DNA of 64,000 bases. Source: an uncultured Methanomassiliicoccus sp. Lineage in GTDB: Archaea; Thermoplasmatota; Thermoplasmata; Methanomassiliicoccales; Methanomassiliicoccaceae. The notes below the pieces were generated by a model, which saw only the letters and a list, made by a program, of their open reading frames with translations, searched no databases and was not told where the DNA came from. Below are positions 49,111 through 58,371 of this stretch, in pieces. Position 1 is the first letter of the stretch; each line of letters begins with the position of its first letter. A program made the translations under genes and the position numbers. The stretch covers positions 20,751 through 84,750 of the forward strand of contig CAJKRY010000008.1 of assembly GCA_905202485.1 (NCBI GenBank), written 5' to 3'.

Positions 49111-50690
49111 CTCCTCCCCTTCTTGTTGACTTCTTTAATCAGTTCCCGGAATATGCGTTCGATGTCCAGTTTAGAATTTATTCCGCCATTTGAAGAAATA
49201 TTGATGCCTCCCAGATTGTAAGTAGTCTGGCTGTTTGAAGTGGAAACACCTGCAGCAGAAGCAATTGCACGGACATTGCTGCCATTTATGGTGCCGAGAA
49301 CATCCGGTAGATGTCCCATGATGAAAGATGGAAGCTTTGACTCAGGGACGATGAATTCGCCCTCTCCGCCTTCTGAGACGATGATCGGCATGCCTCCGGG
49401 AGTGGAAGGGATATATCCGCCTTCGGCAAAACCAAAGAAACCGGCGACTGAGTCTACAGCGTTACTTATTGATTTCTTGACTCCGCCTGCGAAGTCACCG
49501 ACTGCTCCGAAGATCTTCTTGAACACATCAACTACACGCATGGCTGCGTTGTAAACACTCTCAAAAACCTTTTTGACGCTGTCCACAACTGATTTTATTC
49601 CTCCCCAGATGCTGGTCGCAACTCCAGAGATTGTGTTCCAGACTCTGGAAGCAACACCAGATATGGAATTCCAAACATTAGTGGCAACATTAGATATTGA
49701 ATTCCAGACTCCGGAAGCAACTCCAGATATTGTATTCCACACATTTGATGCAGTTTCTTTTATTCCATTCCATACATTAACAGCTGCATCTCTGATACTA
49801 TTCCATATCTTAGATGCAGTTTCTTTTATTCCATTCCAGATCTTAACTGCAGTATCCTTTATTGCGTTCCACACCTTGCTTGCAACTTCTTTAATAGCGT
49901 TCCAGATCTCAGTTGCATAGGTACATATTGTATTCCAGATTCTGGAGGCTATTTCAACTATTTTACTCCAGATATTACTTAGTCCAGCAGTGATACTTGA
50001 CCAGATGTTGCCGAGAAACTCTGAAGCCTTTCCCGGAAGAGATGTTAACCATCCTGCAAAATTCGTTAGAGTTTTGACGATATCTAATCCGGAAAGCCAC
50101 GAGGATATGGCTTCACCGATCTGCGAGAACATAGAGCCGAAGAAACCGCCCATGTATGCCGAGGTGTATTCCACAGATCCTCGTTTGGCGCCCGATGATT
50201 TTGCCGCATCCCTTCCTGCACGGTTGGCCACTTTCATGATGTTGCCAATCGGCCTGAGCCAGGATGCCAACATATCGCCGATCGGCCTCATGAACAGTTT
50301 AATGTTGTTGCCAATTACCTTCATAACACCCTGCAGAGCGCCTGAGCTCTGCACAAGCATGCTGAAGATCTTCTGCAGAATGTCAAATATTGCCATAACA
50401 CCTGCAGCTGCAGCTCCCGCTACTGCACCTCCGACTGCCATACCCTTGAGGCTGGAACTTTTTCCAGGACCTTTGGAGTCTGCAGAGGCTGCCGGTGGCG
50501 TAGCTTTGGGAGCAGAAGGGGGTGCAACTCCAGGAGCCTTAGGGGCTGCAACCTTTGGCACATCTGGTGCTGTGTGCTGCACGCCTACTTTTGGAGCTGC
50601 ACCCTTTACTCTTTTGTTAATCTTATCTACGGTATCGTTGAGAGCATTAGTGTCTACAACTGGTACGATGTTTACCTTAAGATTGCTCAT
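49107..50690 (-). CDS. Tail tape measure protein
   Basis: 527 residues: Pro/Ala-rich linker (residues 35-75), a Gly/Ala hydrophobic segment (MAVGGAVAGAAAAGVMAIFD), then about 12 tandem 11-residue repeats of the form xVWNxIxxxAx (residues about 235-370). The C-terminal region has GGYIPSTPGGMPIIVSEGGE, a motif shared by many tape measure proteins. It sets tail length. It overlaps the frameshifted chaperone's end. Confidence 0.92.
   Translation of the reverse strand: MSNLKVNIVPVVDTNALNDTVDKINKRVKGAAPKVGVQHTAPDVPKVAAPKAPGVAPPSAPKATPPAASADSKGPGKSSSLKGMAVGGAVAGAAAAGVMAIFDILQKIFSMLVQSSGALQGVMKVIGNNIKLFMRPIGDMLASWLRPIGNIMKVANRAGRDAAKSSGAKRGSVEYTSAYMGGFFGSMFSQIGEAISSWLSGLDIVKTLTNFAGWLTSLPGKASEFLGNIWSSITAGLSNIWSKIVEIASRIWNTICTYATEIWNAIKEVASKVWNAIKDTAVKIWNGIKETASKIWNSIRDAAVNVWNGIKETASNVWNTISGVASGVWNSISNVATNVWNSISGVASRVWNTISGVATSIWGGIKSVVDSVKKVFESVYNAAMRVVDVFKKIFGAVGDFAGGVKKSISNAVDSVAGFFGFAEGGYIPSTPGGMPIIVSEGGEGEFIVPESKLPSFIMGHLPDVLGTINGSNVRAIASAAGVSTSNSQTTYNLGGINISSNGGINSKLDIERIFRELIKEVNKKGRR
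49580..49975 (-). repeat. 33-bp coding tandem repeats in tape measure gene
   Basis: About 12 units encoding hendecads such as KIWNGIKETAS, NVWNTISGVAS and RVWNTISGVAT. Copies in the middle are nearly identical at DNA level, suggesting recent expansion. Confidence 0.8.
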
Positions 50691-51237
50691 TGCTTACCAC
50701 CTGTGAATGCTCTGACTATTGCAGCTGCCAGGATTGATTTCTGCAGCTCTATTCTGTCTGCCCAGGTCATCCACCAGAGCGTCACGTCTGCATTGGGTAT
50801 GCTGTCAATCTCGTCAGGTGTCATGCCGCGGTCCATCATTTCTGCCCGGAATATGCTGTAATTCAGATCCGGACAGGCACGTCTTCCGAGGTAGGCGTCA
50901 TGGATCCGTTCGAAGTCTGACGAGCTAAAGGGGCGTTGACTTTAGATGCCTCCACAGATAGCCATTCGAAGATCTCCAGCGGCATACGTTCTAATGCTTC
51001 CTTTATGTCAGCACCCAGCTGCTGAGGCACAGATGTTACGCATGCCTGCAGATATAGACAGCTTGCAGAGAGTCCGTAAGCGGGTATCTGTTCACCCTGC
51101 AGATTTGTATAGCCGCGTTTGACGCATTCCTCAGAATATCTGCCTAATGCAGCTGCACCAATGCGTATAATCTGGAATGACCCGGAGATTCCTGTCAATT
51201 CCTCCAGATCTGAGGGTATGTTTACAGTATAAACCAT
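50687..51237 (-). CDS. Tail assembly chaperone long form (-1 frameshift product)
   Basis: The frame starting at 51237 stops at 50863. An overlapping -1 frame is open from just upstream of the shift site and runs to 50687 without its own start codon, encoding PFSSSDFERIHDAYLGRRAC through RIELQKSILAAAIVRAF. The slippery site CCCTTTA (reverse complement of 50926-50932) lies in phase as C CCT TTA. A short stem CGTCA/TGACG begins three bases after it. Shifting would give about 183 residues, the G/GT arrangement conserved between tail tube and tape measure genes of siphoviruses. Confidence 0.85.
50863..51237 (-). CDS. Tail assembly chaperone, short form
   Basis: A 124-residue protein made without frameshifting. 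It lies between tail tube and tape measure genes, the invariant place of the chaperone. It should coat the tape measure protein during tail assembly, with the longer form present in smaller amounts. Confidence 0.85.
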   Translation of the reverse strand: MVYTVNIPSDLEELTGISGSFQIIRIGAAALGRYSEECVKRGYTNLQGEQIPAYGLSASCLYLQACVTSVPQQLGADIKEALERMPLEIFEWLSVEASKVNAPLARQTSNGSMTPTSEDVPVRI

Positions 51238-52145
51238 CAGGCTCCCTCCGTAATGGTTACTGTCAGATCTTCACCGATAATATTGAGAGACTCTTCTACA
51301 ACGTCCCCGGCTTTCCAAGGAGATCCGTAAGTATTGATGCGTGCATTCTTCAGCTCAAAGGTTATGTCAGGATTGTCGTGGAAGCTGTTGAGAACGAGTT
51401 TGCACGGGAGTACAGCTGGACCAGATTCCTGCGGAGTATCACCGCCAAACGTACTTTTGAGATAGTCTTCGCCGTCATACTGGTGTGTTAAACTTGCAGA
51501 CACTTCTAAGCTGCCGCATTTGTAGCCTGCAGCAAATCTTGTTCCTATCTCATAGTTGAGAGCTACTCCGTGGTTAATTGATAATTCCACATTAGATACA
51601 TTGCTCTGCCTGGTTCCGTTTACGTGCCAGTTACACTCTGCAAATGTGTATATTGATTTTGCATCATAGACCTTCGGCAGCGTGCCTTCTCTGAGATCCA
51701 TTTTTGATGCTTGAAAAGTAGCTGAGATGCCCATGGACCCGTCTGTATTTATTGTACATTTGGCTTCTGAGCATACGCAGCCTGTGTAGATCTGCAGCAT
51801 GTTTTTAGATCCCACTTTTGTAGCTACACCCACTGTAATAGGCTGTGGACCTAATTCTACATCATAGCTCCCGTCTGCATTTTTAGGGCCGAATATGGCA
51901 GGAAAAATCGCAGCAGATGCCAGCTTCCATTCTGCTGTGAATGACATTTCATATTTTTTGACGTCGGTATCCTCAGCTGCGCGCTTTCCATCTCCATACA
52001 GCGCTTCAAGATTGTTGTTTTTATCAGCTGATGATATGCTGACTGCTTTGCCGAATGGCAGATTAGTCTCTGCTTCAACTCTATAATTTGTTTCAAATCC
52101 AAATAAAACCAGAGTATCTGCTCCAGTTAGTACTGTACCAGGCAT
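51237..52145 (-). CDS. Major tail tube protein
   Basis: 302 residues, beta-rich, with the tube-protein layout (GADTLVLFGFETNYRVEAET at the start, repeated SVSISA-type strands). It precedes the chaperone pair and tape measure. Likely the polymerising tube subunit; the extra C-terminal strands may be a surface domain. Confidence 0.82.
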   Translation of the reverse strand: MPGTVLTGADTLVLFGFETNYRVEAETNLPFGKAVSISSADKNNNLEALYGDGKRAAEDTDVKKYEMSFTAEWKLASAAIFPAIFGPKNADGSYDVELGPQPITVGVATKVGSKNMLQIYTGCVCSEAKCTINTDGSMGISATFQASKMDLREGTLPKVYDAKSIYTFAECNWHVNGTRQSNVSNVELSINHGVALNYEIGTRFAAGYKCGSLEVSASLTHQYDGEDYLKSTFGGDTPQESGPAVLPCKLVLNSFHDNPDITFELKNARINTYGSPWKAGDVVEESLNIIGEDLTVTITEGA

Positions 52146-52408
52146 TAAATCACCTTATCCAATATCCATATGATCACTGGGATCATGGCACCAAGAATTC
52201 CTATCGCAACTTTCTGCGTGGTCTCAAGCTTGGTTATCCTGATCTCGTGATCATTACACATCGGAGATGCTTTCAGCTGCTCAATCCCTTCTTCGACCTT
52301 TCCAACCCTGTTCTTGAGTTCATGTGTTTCGTGCACATTCAAAATTAAAATCTCTCTTTCTGTCAGGGAGGTTAGATCTGCAAAGCTGAGATCTCCAACG
52401 TCCTCCAT
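52145..52408 (-). CDS. XhlA-like membrane protein (possible holin)
   Basis: 87 residues: N-terminal soluble part with coiled coil (HELKNRVGKVEEGIEQLKAS) and one C-terminal membrane helix (VAIGILGAMIPVIIWILDKV). This matches the plan of haemolysin XhlA-like proteins, which assist cell lysis. Its place within the tail block is unusual. Confidence 0.6.
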   Translation of the reverse strand: MEDVGDLSFADLTSLTEREILILNVHETHELKNRVGKVEEGIEQLKASPMCNDHEIRITKLETTQKVAIGILGAMIPVIIWILDKVI

Positions 52409-52413
52409 CTGTC

Positions 52414-52746
52414 TCAGTCTCCGCTCTCTTTCTTAGCAGCTGCGTCTGATATTTTAGCAATCTCTGCCTCTGCAGAAGCTGCAGCAACGGCCATGACGGC
52501 ATCTCCTGCCTTAGGGTCGTTCCAGATATCTTTCACTGCTTCAATAGCTGCGAGTGCCCTTTCACTATTGGATTTGTAGTCGTCAGGAGTAAGAGTTGCT
52601 AAGCTTTCACCAGCTCTTTTCAGCAGCCTTAAGAGGGTGTCCCCTTGGATGTTGCTCTGGTGTTCCTTGAACCATTTGAATCCTGCAAATACAAATCCGA
52701 TAGCTGCTAGGATTAATTCCCAATTGTTAATTATTGATTCTATCAT
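52414..52746 (-). CDS. Membrane-anchored small protein (possible holin partner)
   Basis: 110 residues: an N-terminal membrane helix (WELILAAIGFVFAGFKWF) followed by an Ala-rich helical tail. Paired with the adjacent XhlA-like gene, it may act in lysis; no endolysin gene was recognised nearby. Confidence 0.55.
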   Translation of the reverse strand: MIESIINNWELILAAIGFVFAGFKWFKEHQSNIQGDTLLRLLKRAGESLATLTPDDYKSNSERALAAIEAVKDIWNDPKAGDAVMAVAAASAEAEIAKISDAAAKKESGD

Positions 52747-52758
52747 TTTATTCCTCCA

Positions 52759-53919
52759 TTAATCTATAATCTCTGCGTAGGCGTGCAGCGTACAGTCTAG
52801 CGTAAATCTTGTAGACATGTGCTCAATCTGCACGTCTTTGATGCCTTCCGGTATTAGCACGCTGTATCCTCCTCCAGGATTGCGTCTGCGTGCCTGCAGG
52901 CATCTGAGCGCTTCCTGCGCCTGTGCTGTTACCAAGTCTCTAAAAGATCCGCGCAGCGTGATCGTGATATGCACTGCCCGGTCCTGTGTGATGTAGCCTA
53001 TGCCGGCCGGAGTTACAAGGTCGTTAAGCTGCCTGATCTCCAGCAGAGTGTACCGTGCATCTACAGTATGCACAGATCCGTCGTAATAGATGTTCGGCAG
53101 CTTCACGATATACTGCTGCCATTCTTCCATCAGCAGATCTGCAATAAGTCTGCAGTTGTCGCTGATCTGCCATCTTGCGACGAGTATCAGATCTTCAAGA
53201 ACCGGCAGGCTGAAGTCATACAGCACTCCGTTGAGATACCAGCCTTTGAAAACATATCCTGGAACTGCAGGGGTAAGGGGCGGCGCGCTCTCGCCGTGTG
53301 CTATTGTCTCTTCTGCATATGCTGCATCATTGGAGAGATACTGCACAGAGTGGAATGCATCAACTTCGAACTCAGAGATCTCCGTCGACGTGTTGCCGTC
53401 ATAGTCAGAGATCTCTAAGCGCAGCGTATACTCTCCGTCTGTGAGATCTAATTTTAGTTCAGATGCATAATTTATTTCGTCTGCTGTTGTGAGATCTGCA
53501 GTCAGGGGATTATCATTCAGAGAGATCCGCAGCGTGTCGACGTCAATTCCGCTGCCGTCATCTGATACTAGGATAGAGACTGTAACATTCTTGCTTCTGA
53601 TCACGCCCTCCGGAATGGATATGAGCGCGCCGGGAGCGTCTGTTTCCCTTACATACAATCGGAGGGAAGGTCCGAGAGCGGCATCATCGTGATGGACGCA
53701 GACCTTGTTGCCTGCCTCATCGACAGCTGATATCGTAATCGGATAGTACCCTCCGGTTTCTTTCGCAATCTCCGCTACTCCAGGACCTTGTCCTGCGTGT
53801 CTGTATCCTGATGATAGCAGCGGAGCATCTGTGACAGCCTGGGCTACACCGGTGGCCGGATCATAAGACATGGCCACTTTTTTTCCGTGTATCGAAACCC
53901 AGACTGTCGCTACTGCCAT
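52759..53919 (-). CDS. Ig-like/InlB-repeat virion surface protein
   Basis: 386 residues. The N-terminal part has a bacterial Ig-like domain (GSGIDVDTLRISLNDNPLTA). Residues about 195-250 form a Listeria-Bacteroides InlB repeat (GYVFKGWYLNGVLYDF). The C-terminus is a tail-type domain. The stop of its upstream partner overlaps its start. Likely decorates the virion or forms tail spikes. Confidence 0.7.
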   Translation of the reverse strand: MAVATVWVSIHGKKVAMSYDPATGVAQAVTDAPLLSSGYRHAGQGPGVAEIAKETGGYYPITISAVDEAGNKVCVHHDDAALGPSLRLYVRETDAPGALISIPEGVIRSKNVTVSILVSDDGSGIDVDTLRISLNDNPLTADLTTADEINYASELKLDLTDGEYTLRLEISDYDGNTSTEISEFEVDAFHSVQYLSNDAAYAEETIAHGESAPPLTPAVPGYVFKGWYLNGVLYDFSLPVLEDLILVARWQISDNCRLIADLLMEEWQQYIVKLPNIYYDGSVHTVDARYTLLEIRQLNDLVTPAGIGYITQDRAVHITITLRGSFRDLVTAQAQEALRCLQARRRNPGGGYSVLIPEGIKDVQIEHMSTRFTLDCTLHAYAEIID

Positions 53920-54860
53920 TAGTCCGTCACCACCGCTGTGATGATGAGTGTGGCTCCTCCGTCCGCAGGATTGGGCACGATGCTGACTGATTGAATGACT
54001 GGTGCATTGAGATCTACGTATACTGTACGTGTCACTTCTGTGACTTGTCCAGCTGCATCTGTAGCGACTACACGCAGACTGTTTTCACCTTCAATGTAAG
54101 TAACAGGATGAGTTCCTGTACCGTCGTTGTTGAGAGTTACATTTCCCTGCGATGTGCCGTTGACGAATACCTCAACTGTCACAGGACTTGATGTTGCATC
54201 ATCGGTCTGTACGCGTACTTCTGATTCTAAAGTATTGATCCTGGCATTATTTTCAGGATAGGGCACAGCCAGAGACGGCGGGATAGTATCTACGATAAAG
54301 CTGCAGGTAACAACTGCAGACTTATTTTTGTCATAATCATAAACATATATCGATATGGAATGAGTTCCGTCTATCAGAGCATTGGCTGGTGTATAGGTTC
54401 CGTTATATTCGCTTCCGGAGCCTGTCATTGCGACAACTGCTTCGGCTCCTCCGTCAATGCTGATTCTCCCGGATGCGGTATTTATTCCTGAACCGGCATC
54501 AGTTGCCTTGAAAGTGATCGCCGGTTTGTTGTTCTTGGTTCTCGCACCCTGGGTAGGAGATATGAGAGTGACGACCGGCGCCACAGTTTCTGTTACTGTC
54601 ACTCTGAGATTTGCACCGACTTCCGCATCTGTATCATCTGCAGTAGTGACGTTTCCGGAGTCATCTGTTGCATGCAAAGTAACCGGATAGTATCCCTTGC
54701 CTCTGCATACTGCAGGCACTCCAGGACCCTCTCCGTTGTTGTACTGCCCAGAGGACTTCTCCGGCCTCACGAGCTGAGCGGTGTACTCATTCTCATTGCT
54801 TGTTGCAGTGAGCGTGTAGGTCTGCCCGTTGATCTCTGCCGTTATTTCATTTACTGTCAT
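53919..54860 (-). CDS. Ig-like domain virion protein
   Basis: 313 residues with at least two tandem bacterial Ig-like domains (GSGINTASGRISIDGGAEAV and VEVFVNGTSQGNVTLNNDGT). It shares its N-terminal scheme (SGQYNNGEGPGVP, GYYPVT) with the next protein, so the two are duplicates of an ancestral surface protein. Confidence 0.75.
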   Translation of the reverse strand: MTVNEITAEINGQTYTLTATSNENEYTAQLVRPEKSSGQYNNGEGPGVPAVCRGKGYYPVTLHATDDSGNVTTADDTDAEVGANLRVTVTETVAPVVTLISPTQGARTKNNKPAITFKATDAGSGINTASGRISIDGGAEAVVAMTGSGSEYNGTYTPANALIDGTHSISIYVYDYDKNKSAVVTCSFIVDTIPPSLAVPYPENNARINTLESEVRVQTDDATSSPVTVEVFVNGTSQGNVTLNNDGTGTHPVTYIEGENSLRVVATDAAGQVTEVTRTVYVDLNAPVIQSVSIVPNPADGGATLIITAVVTD

Positions 54861-54871
54861 TTATTTCCTCC

Positions 54872-55525
54872 TTAGAAATGATTGCATACTGTCATGATCC
54901 GGTGATCAGCTACTACTCTGTCCACTTCTTCCTTCCATCTTTCAACTCTTGACATTGGATCAGAAAGGTTCTCTCCGTAGGGCAGGCCGACCCTGAAAAA
55001 ATCACTCTCGATGTACCAGATGGCCACAAGTTTAGCACAGGCGTCCTTAATGTCAGCTGGTACCTCGCTGTGACCTGATCTATACGTCACCCGTACAGAG
55101 TTATCAGCAACTGCCGGTTTCCTTCTCAGGTATATAATTCCAGATTGATAATCAATCCAGTAATCTGCGTCTCTGCCTTCGTCGCCGTCTGTGAGAAGAT
55201 CTGTCCATGCGCGGCCGTTCCAGATTTCGAGTTTGTCTCCTTCTTCTGATGATAATATGTTCAATGGAAGGAAGTTCAGACAAACAGAAATGTGCGGTTG
55301 CGGGACGAAGCTTGGCAGAGCGTGATGGTACTCTTTTTCGATTTGTTCAATCTGCCAAGCCGTCCCTGTTCGGTGATTGAGTGATTCAGCAGCAGAAGCA
55401 ATGGCAGACTCAACTTCCGCTGCTGTCGGGTCAGTAGCATCTGAAAAAACGAGCCGCTGCTGCGTATTGGGATCAATGAGACGCAGCAGTGATGCTACGT
55501 CCTGAGGTGTACAGTAGCAGCTCAT
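54872..55525 (-). CDS. Head-tail connector (gp6-like) protein
   Basis: 217 residues, starting CYCTPQDVASLLRLIDP, the usual opening of adaptor proteins of the gp6/gp15 type, with a helical end (IKDACAKLVAIWYIES). It directly follows the capsid gene, as connectors do. Confidence 0.78.
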   Translation of the reverse strand: MSCYCTPQDVASLLRLIDPNTQQRLVFSDATDPTAAEVESAIASAAESLNHRTGTAWQIEQIEKEYHHALPSFVPQPHISVCLNFLPLNILSSEEGDKLEIWNGRAWTDLLTDGDEGRDADYWIDYQSGIIYLRRKPAVADNSVRVTYRSGHSEVPADIKDACAKLVAIWYIESDFFRVGLPYGENLSDPMSRVERWKEEVDRVVADHRIMTVCNHF

Positions 55526-55534
55526 TTGATCACC

Positions 55535-56659
55535 TCATGCTGTAGGAGCAGCGTCCTCCACCGCAATGTCGCGGATCTTTCCATGTCCGCCGAAGCCGGT
55601 AGCGATGATCTCTCCGCTTGTGTAATATGCTCCAAGGCGTGAGTACTCCTTCAAGACAATCGGGTCATTGCTCTCTATGTATTCGGTCGGAGAGATCACA
55701 GAGAAGCCTATGCGGTCTGTATCCATGAGGTAGATCCTTGCGAGCTCTCCCTCAGGCTGCGCTACTGATCCCACTCCCACAATCGGTATTTTCTTGTAAG
55801 TAGAGACTTCGATGCCTGCGTTAACTCCTTCAACGCTTAAACCTCCAAGAGAGATTTTGACCTCAATGGAATTAACGTAATGATGCTTCAGTTCGAGCAG
55901 CTGTTCGATCCTCTCGACCGTGTCATACCCAGTAACCCAGACTTTTCCGTCTTTCGACTTGTTAGCCCAGTGCGGTTTACATTTGGTGACCGCATGTCCG
56001 AGCATGTCCAGATCCAGAGCTCTTGCATCTGCAGCACAGTCGACGTATGAATCGGCCCAGCTGGCAGCGGCATCTCTGTCGATGCCGTATATGTCTAGAT
56101 AGTTGGCTGTGATGCCGTGTGTAGTAAGCTCTTCATGGGATGCAATGATACGGTCTATTGATTCAGGATTGTTTCCTGCAAGACCTGCTTCTGCATCAGC
56201 AAGCATTGCACTGTTGATATCATCCAGATAAGCCTGCCTGGCATCGTCTGAAGCTTCCGCCCATCTGACGTTGTCGTCGCTGGCTTCTGTATCATATGCA
56301 AGACGGGTTATTTTTGCAGTCTTGACCATTTCTTTTCCGCGGATTTTAACCTGCACGATCTCAGGAATATCTGGATCCGGCAGCGGTGCTCCTTCAGCAA
56401 TTCCCGGAGACTGCTTTGTACGGCGGGTACGGATTCTAAATCCAGAGTGATCCCATGGGTTCTTAGGAAGAATTCCTGTCAGCAGCTCGTCTGCGTATAC
56501 TAACGCATTGAAAACAGTTGTACCATATATGGTATTGCGGTAATTGGGCGTAGCTGTAGTTATTCCCGCCTTGGTCCTGATGCCTGAAGTATGCGGATAG
56601 TATGCGTTGAGCATATCCTGCATTGTGAGATACTGTCTTTTTTCCATTAATTCGGCCAT
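55535..56659 (-). CDS. Major capsid protein (HK97-like)
   Basis: 374 residues. Its place right after a prohead protease and its size fit an HK97-fold capsid protein. The N-terminal arm is QYLTMQDMLNAYYPHTSG; a central KITRLAYDTEAS and the E-loop-like region IRGKEMVKTAKITRL are consistent. The stop of the protease gene directly precedes its ATG. Confidence 0.8.
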   Translation of the reverse strand: MAELMEKRQYLTMQDMLNAYYPHTSGIRTKAGITTATPNYRNTIYGTTVFNALVYADELLTGILPKNPWDHSGFRIRTRRTKQSPGIAEGAPLPDPDIPEIVQVKIRGKEMVKTAKITRLAYDTEASDDNVRWAEASDDARQAYLDDINSAMLADAEAGLAGNNPESIDRIIASHEELTTHGITANYLDIYGIDRDAAASWADSYVDCAADARALDLDMLGHAVTKCKPHWANKSKDGKVWVTGYDTVERIEQLLELKHHYVNSIEVKISLGGLSVEGVNAGIEVSTYKKIPIVGVGSVAQPEGELARIYLMDTDRIGFSVISPTEYIESNDPIVLKEYSRLGAYYTSGEIIATGFGGHGKIRDIAVEDAAPTA

Positions 56660-57667
56660 TTAATGCCCCCTCAGCATTTTTTCAATATCAGCAGTTTTCA
56701 TGAGATGGCCTTTTGGCAGTTCAGCTGTAGTGTCTGTTCCTTCTGCCATTCCTGGAAGAGGCGTCCTTCCGAAGTCCATTGATTTCTCTTTTGTTTTTTC
56801 AGCTGCTTTTTTTGCTTCCAGGAGTGCGTCAACGTTGCTGCTTTTGCTCTTGCATTTACAAGCAGTATCTGGTTCCTCCGGAGCCTCTGCAGTCACGTTT
56901 TCCGGTTCTGCAGGCTTTTCGGCATTTTCTTTGGCATCGAGTCTAGCTTCCAATGCCTCGATCTTTTGAACAAGCTGCGCGATGATGTCTTCTTTACCAT
57001 CTTCTTTCTCGCTTACTTCTTCCTCAGGCGGAGCCTGAGCTGATGCTTCTTCTTCTGTCATGTTTTCTTTCTCCTTGTTCCCAGACCCCTCCGGGAAAAA
57101 TTTAGCTCTAAAATTAGCCGAAGTTATCCACGATTCGGGATTAGCTGGACTCGGGCATGTTGAAATATCATACAGATACAGCCTGTTTATTTCATCGTGG
57201 CATTCTGTGCTTGAGCATACCCGCTCTTTAGATTCTATGTGGAAACCAATAGAGACTGCCGGTTTGCGGCCAGATATTATTTCTGACCAGGCAGTATCAT
57301 AGATATCTTCGCCCCTATAGACTGCAGCTTTGCATTTGACTGCGGTATAACCGTTTTTTGATTCTGCAGCTTCGTAACTGTAGACGGTACCTATCGTCAT
57401 GCTTGTATGAGAATCGAATAGGGGACCGCCTGCTGCAATGTACTCAGGCATCGCCTCCAGAACCGCAGCGGCTTTGACCTTGTCGTTTTGTCTGTCGATA
57501 ACTTCAGCCGATGCGAAAAATTCTATTCTGCGAACATCGCTGATGGAGTCCCAGGCCTTCTCTGCTGACTCTGTCTCATTGTATACAGAGAGCCACTTAG
57601 CCTGATCTTCTTCAGACAAGGCTAAGCGGACCTGCGGAGGTAGATCACTAACGCTGTTATATGTCAT
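56660..57667 (-). CDS. Prohead protease with ChaB-like N-terminus and scaffold tail
   Basis: About 335 residues from ATG 57667. Residues 1-45 (SVSDLPPQVRLALSEEDQAK) resemble ChaB. The S78-type protease follows, with His in PLFDSHTSMTIG and Ser in RKPAVSIGFHI. A long C-terminal coiled coil (IAQLVQKIEALEARLDAKE) acts as scaffold, ending before the capsid gene. A TTG start 25 codons upstream is possible. Confidence 0.78.
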   Translation of the reverse strand: MTYNSVSDLPPQVRLALSEEDQAKWLSVYNETESAEKAWDSISDVRRIEFFASAEVIDRQNDKVKAAAVLEAMPEYIAAGGPLFDSHTSMTIGTVYSYEAAESKNGYTAVKCKAAVYRGEDIYDTAWSEIISGRKPAVSIGFHIESKERVCSSTECHDEINRLYLYDISTCPSPANPESWITSANFRAKFFPEGSGNKEKENMTEEEASAQAPPEEEVSEKEDGKEDIIAQLVQKIEALEARLDAKENAEKPAEPENVTAEAPEEPDTACKCKSKSSNVDALLEAKKAAEKTKEKSMDFGRTPLPGMAEGTDTTAELPKGHLMKTADIEKMLRGH

Positions 57668-57742
57668 GCCAAGTGTGGCTTCTGTGGTCCATGAGTAAAA
57701 TAGAGAAGTGCATGGTTCACCCGAAATGCTGCCCGTAGGCAA

Positions 57743-57902
57743 GTCAAGATTGTCATTAATAGATTTAATAGTTTTCTAATAAAATTATGATTCTAATTGA
57801 TCTAATATTTAATCGAAATTTTGCGTAAATCGTAGAAATATTAAACTAAGTTAGAAAAACACCCGGGGCTTTTCTTTGCCCCGATACGAAAACAAAGAAC
57901 AA
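57743..57902 (-). terminator. Terminator and promoter between neck and protease genes
   Basis: On the minus strand, GGGGC-AAAGAAAA-GCCCC (57866-57883) followed by GGGTGTTTTT ends the upstream packaging operon. The AT-rich rest (57743-57850) probably carries the capsid-operon promoter, but no single TATA box stands out. Confidence 0.65.
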
Positions 57903-58370
57903 TTATTCGATATCTGATGTTTTGGGGGTTCCTGAGTCTTCGGATACAAGTATCGATCTAGCGAGATGCCCCGTGTTTGATGTGTCGTTCCGCTGGATAT
58001 TCTCGGACATCTCATCCGCGAGAGCGTCAGCAATCGCTTTGATCGGGTCAGGCGCTCGATCAAACTCTCCTGCAGCGATCTTTGCTTCGACCGCATCTAT
58101 TGCCGGACGGAAGAAAGGCTGCGGATCCGTGCCCTGTGTTCGGATTTTGTTAGCGATCGCATACGCTACAGATTCTGCTTCATCATATGATATGCTCAGT
58201 TTATTATGCGCCCAATTAGTAAGCTTTTTGATACCCTCTTTCGAGACAGGATGAGGATCCGTGCCGTATTCAATATAGGACGCGTACGGGGCCTCTACTG
58301 TGACTGTGTATGACTTCAGGAGTTTCTCCAGGTCTTTCTCCAGTCCTTTCAACTCTACTTTTGCGGGCAT
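57903..58370 (-). CDS. HK97 gp10-like neck protein
   Basis: 155 residues with VEAPYASYIEYGTDPHPVSK near residue 28, the signature of gp10-like head-tail joining proteins, and PQPFFRPAIDAV further on. It ends at a terminator. Confidence 0.8.
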   Translation of the reverse strand: MPAKVELKGLEKDLEKLLKSYTVTVEAPYASYIEYGTDPHPVSKEGIKKLTNWAHNKLSISYDEAESVAYAIANKIRTQGTDPQPFFRPAIDAVEAKIAAGEFDRAPDPIKAIADALADEMSENIQRNDTSNTGHLARSILVSEDSGTPKTSDIE

Positions 58371-58371
58371 C

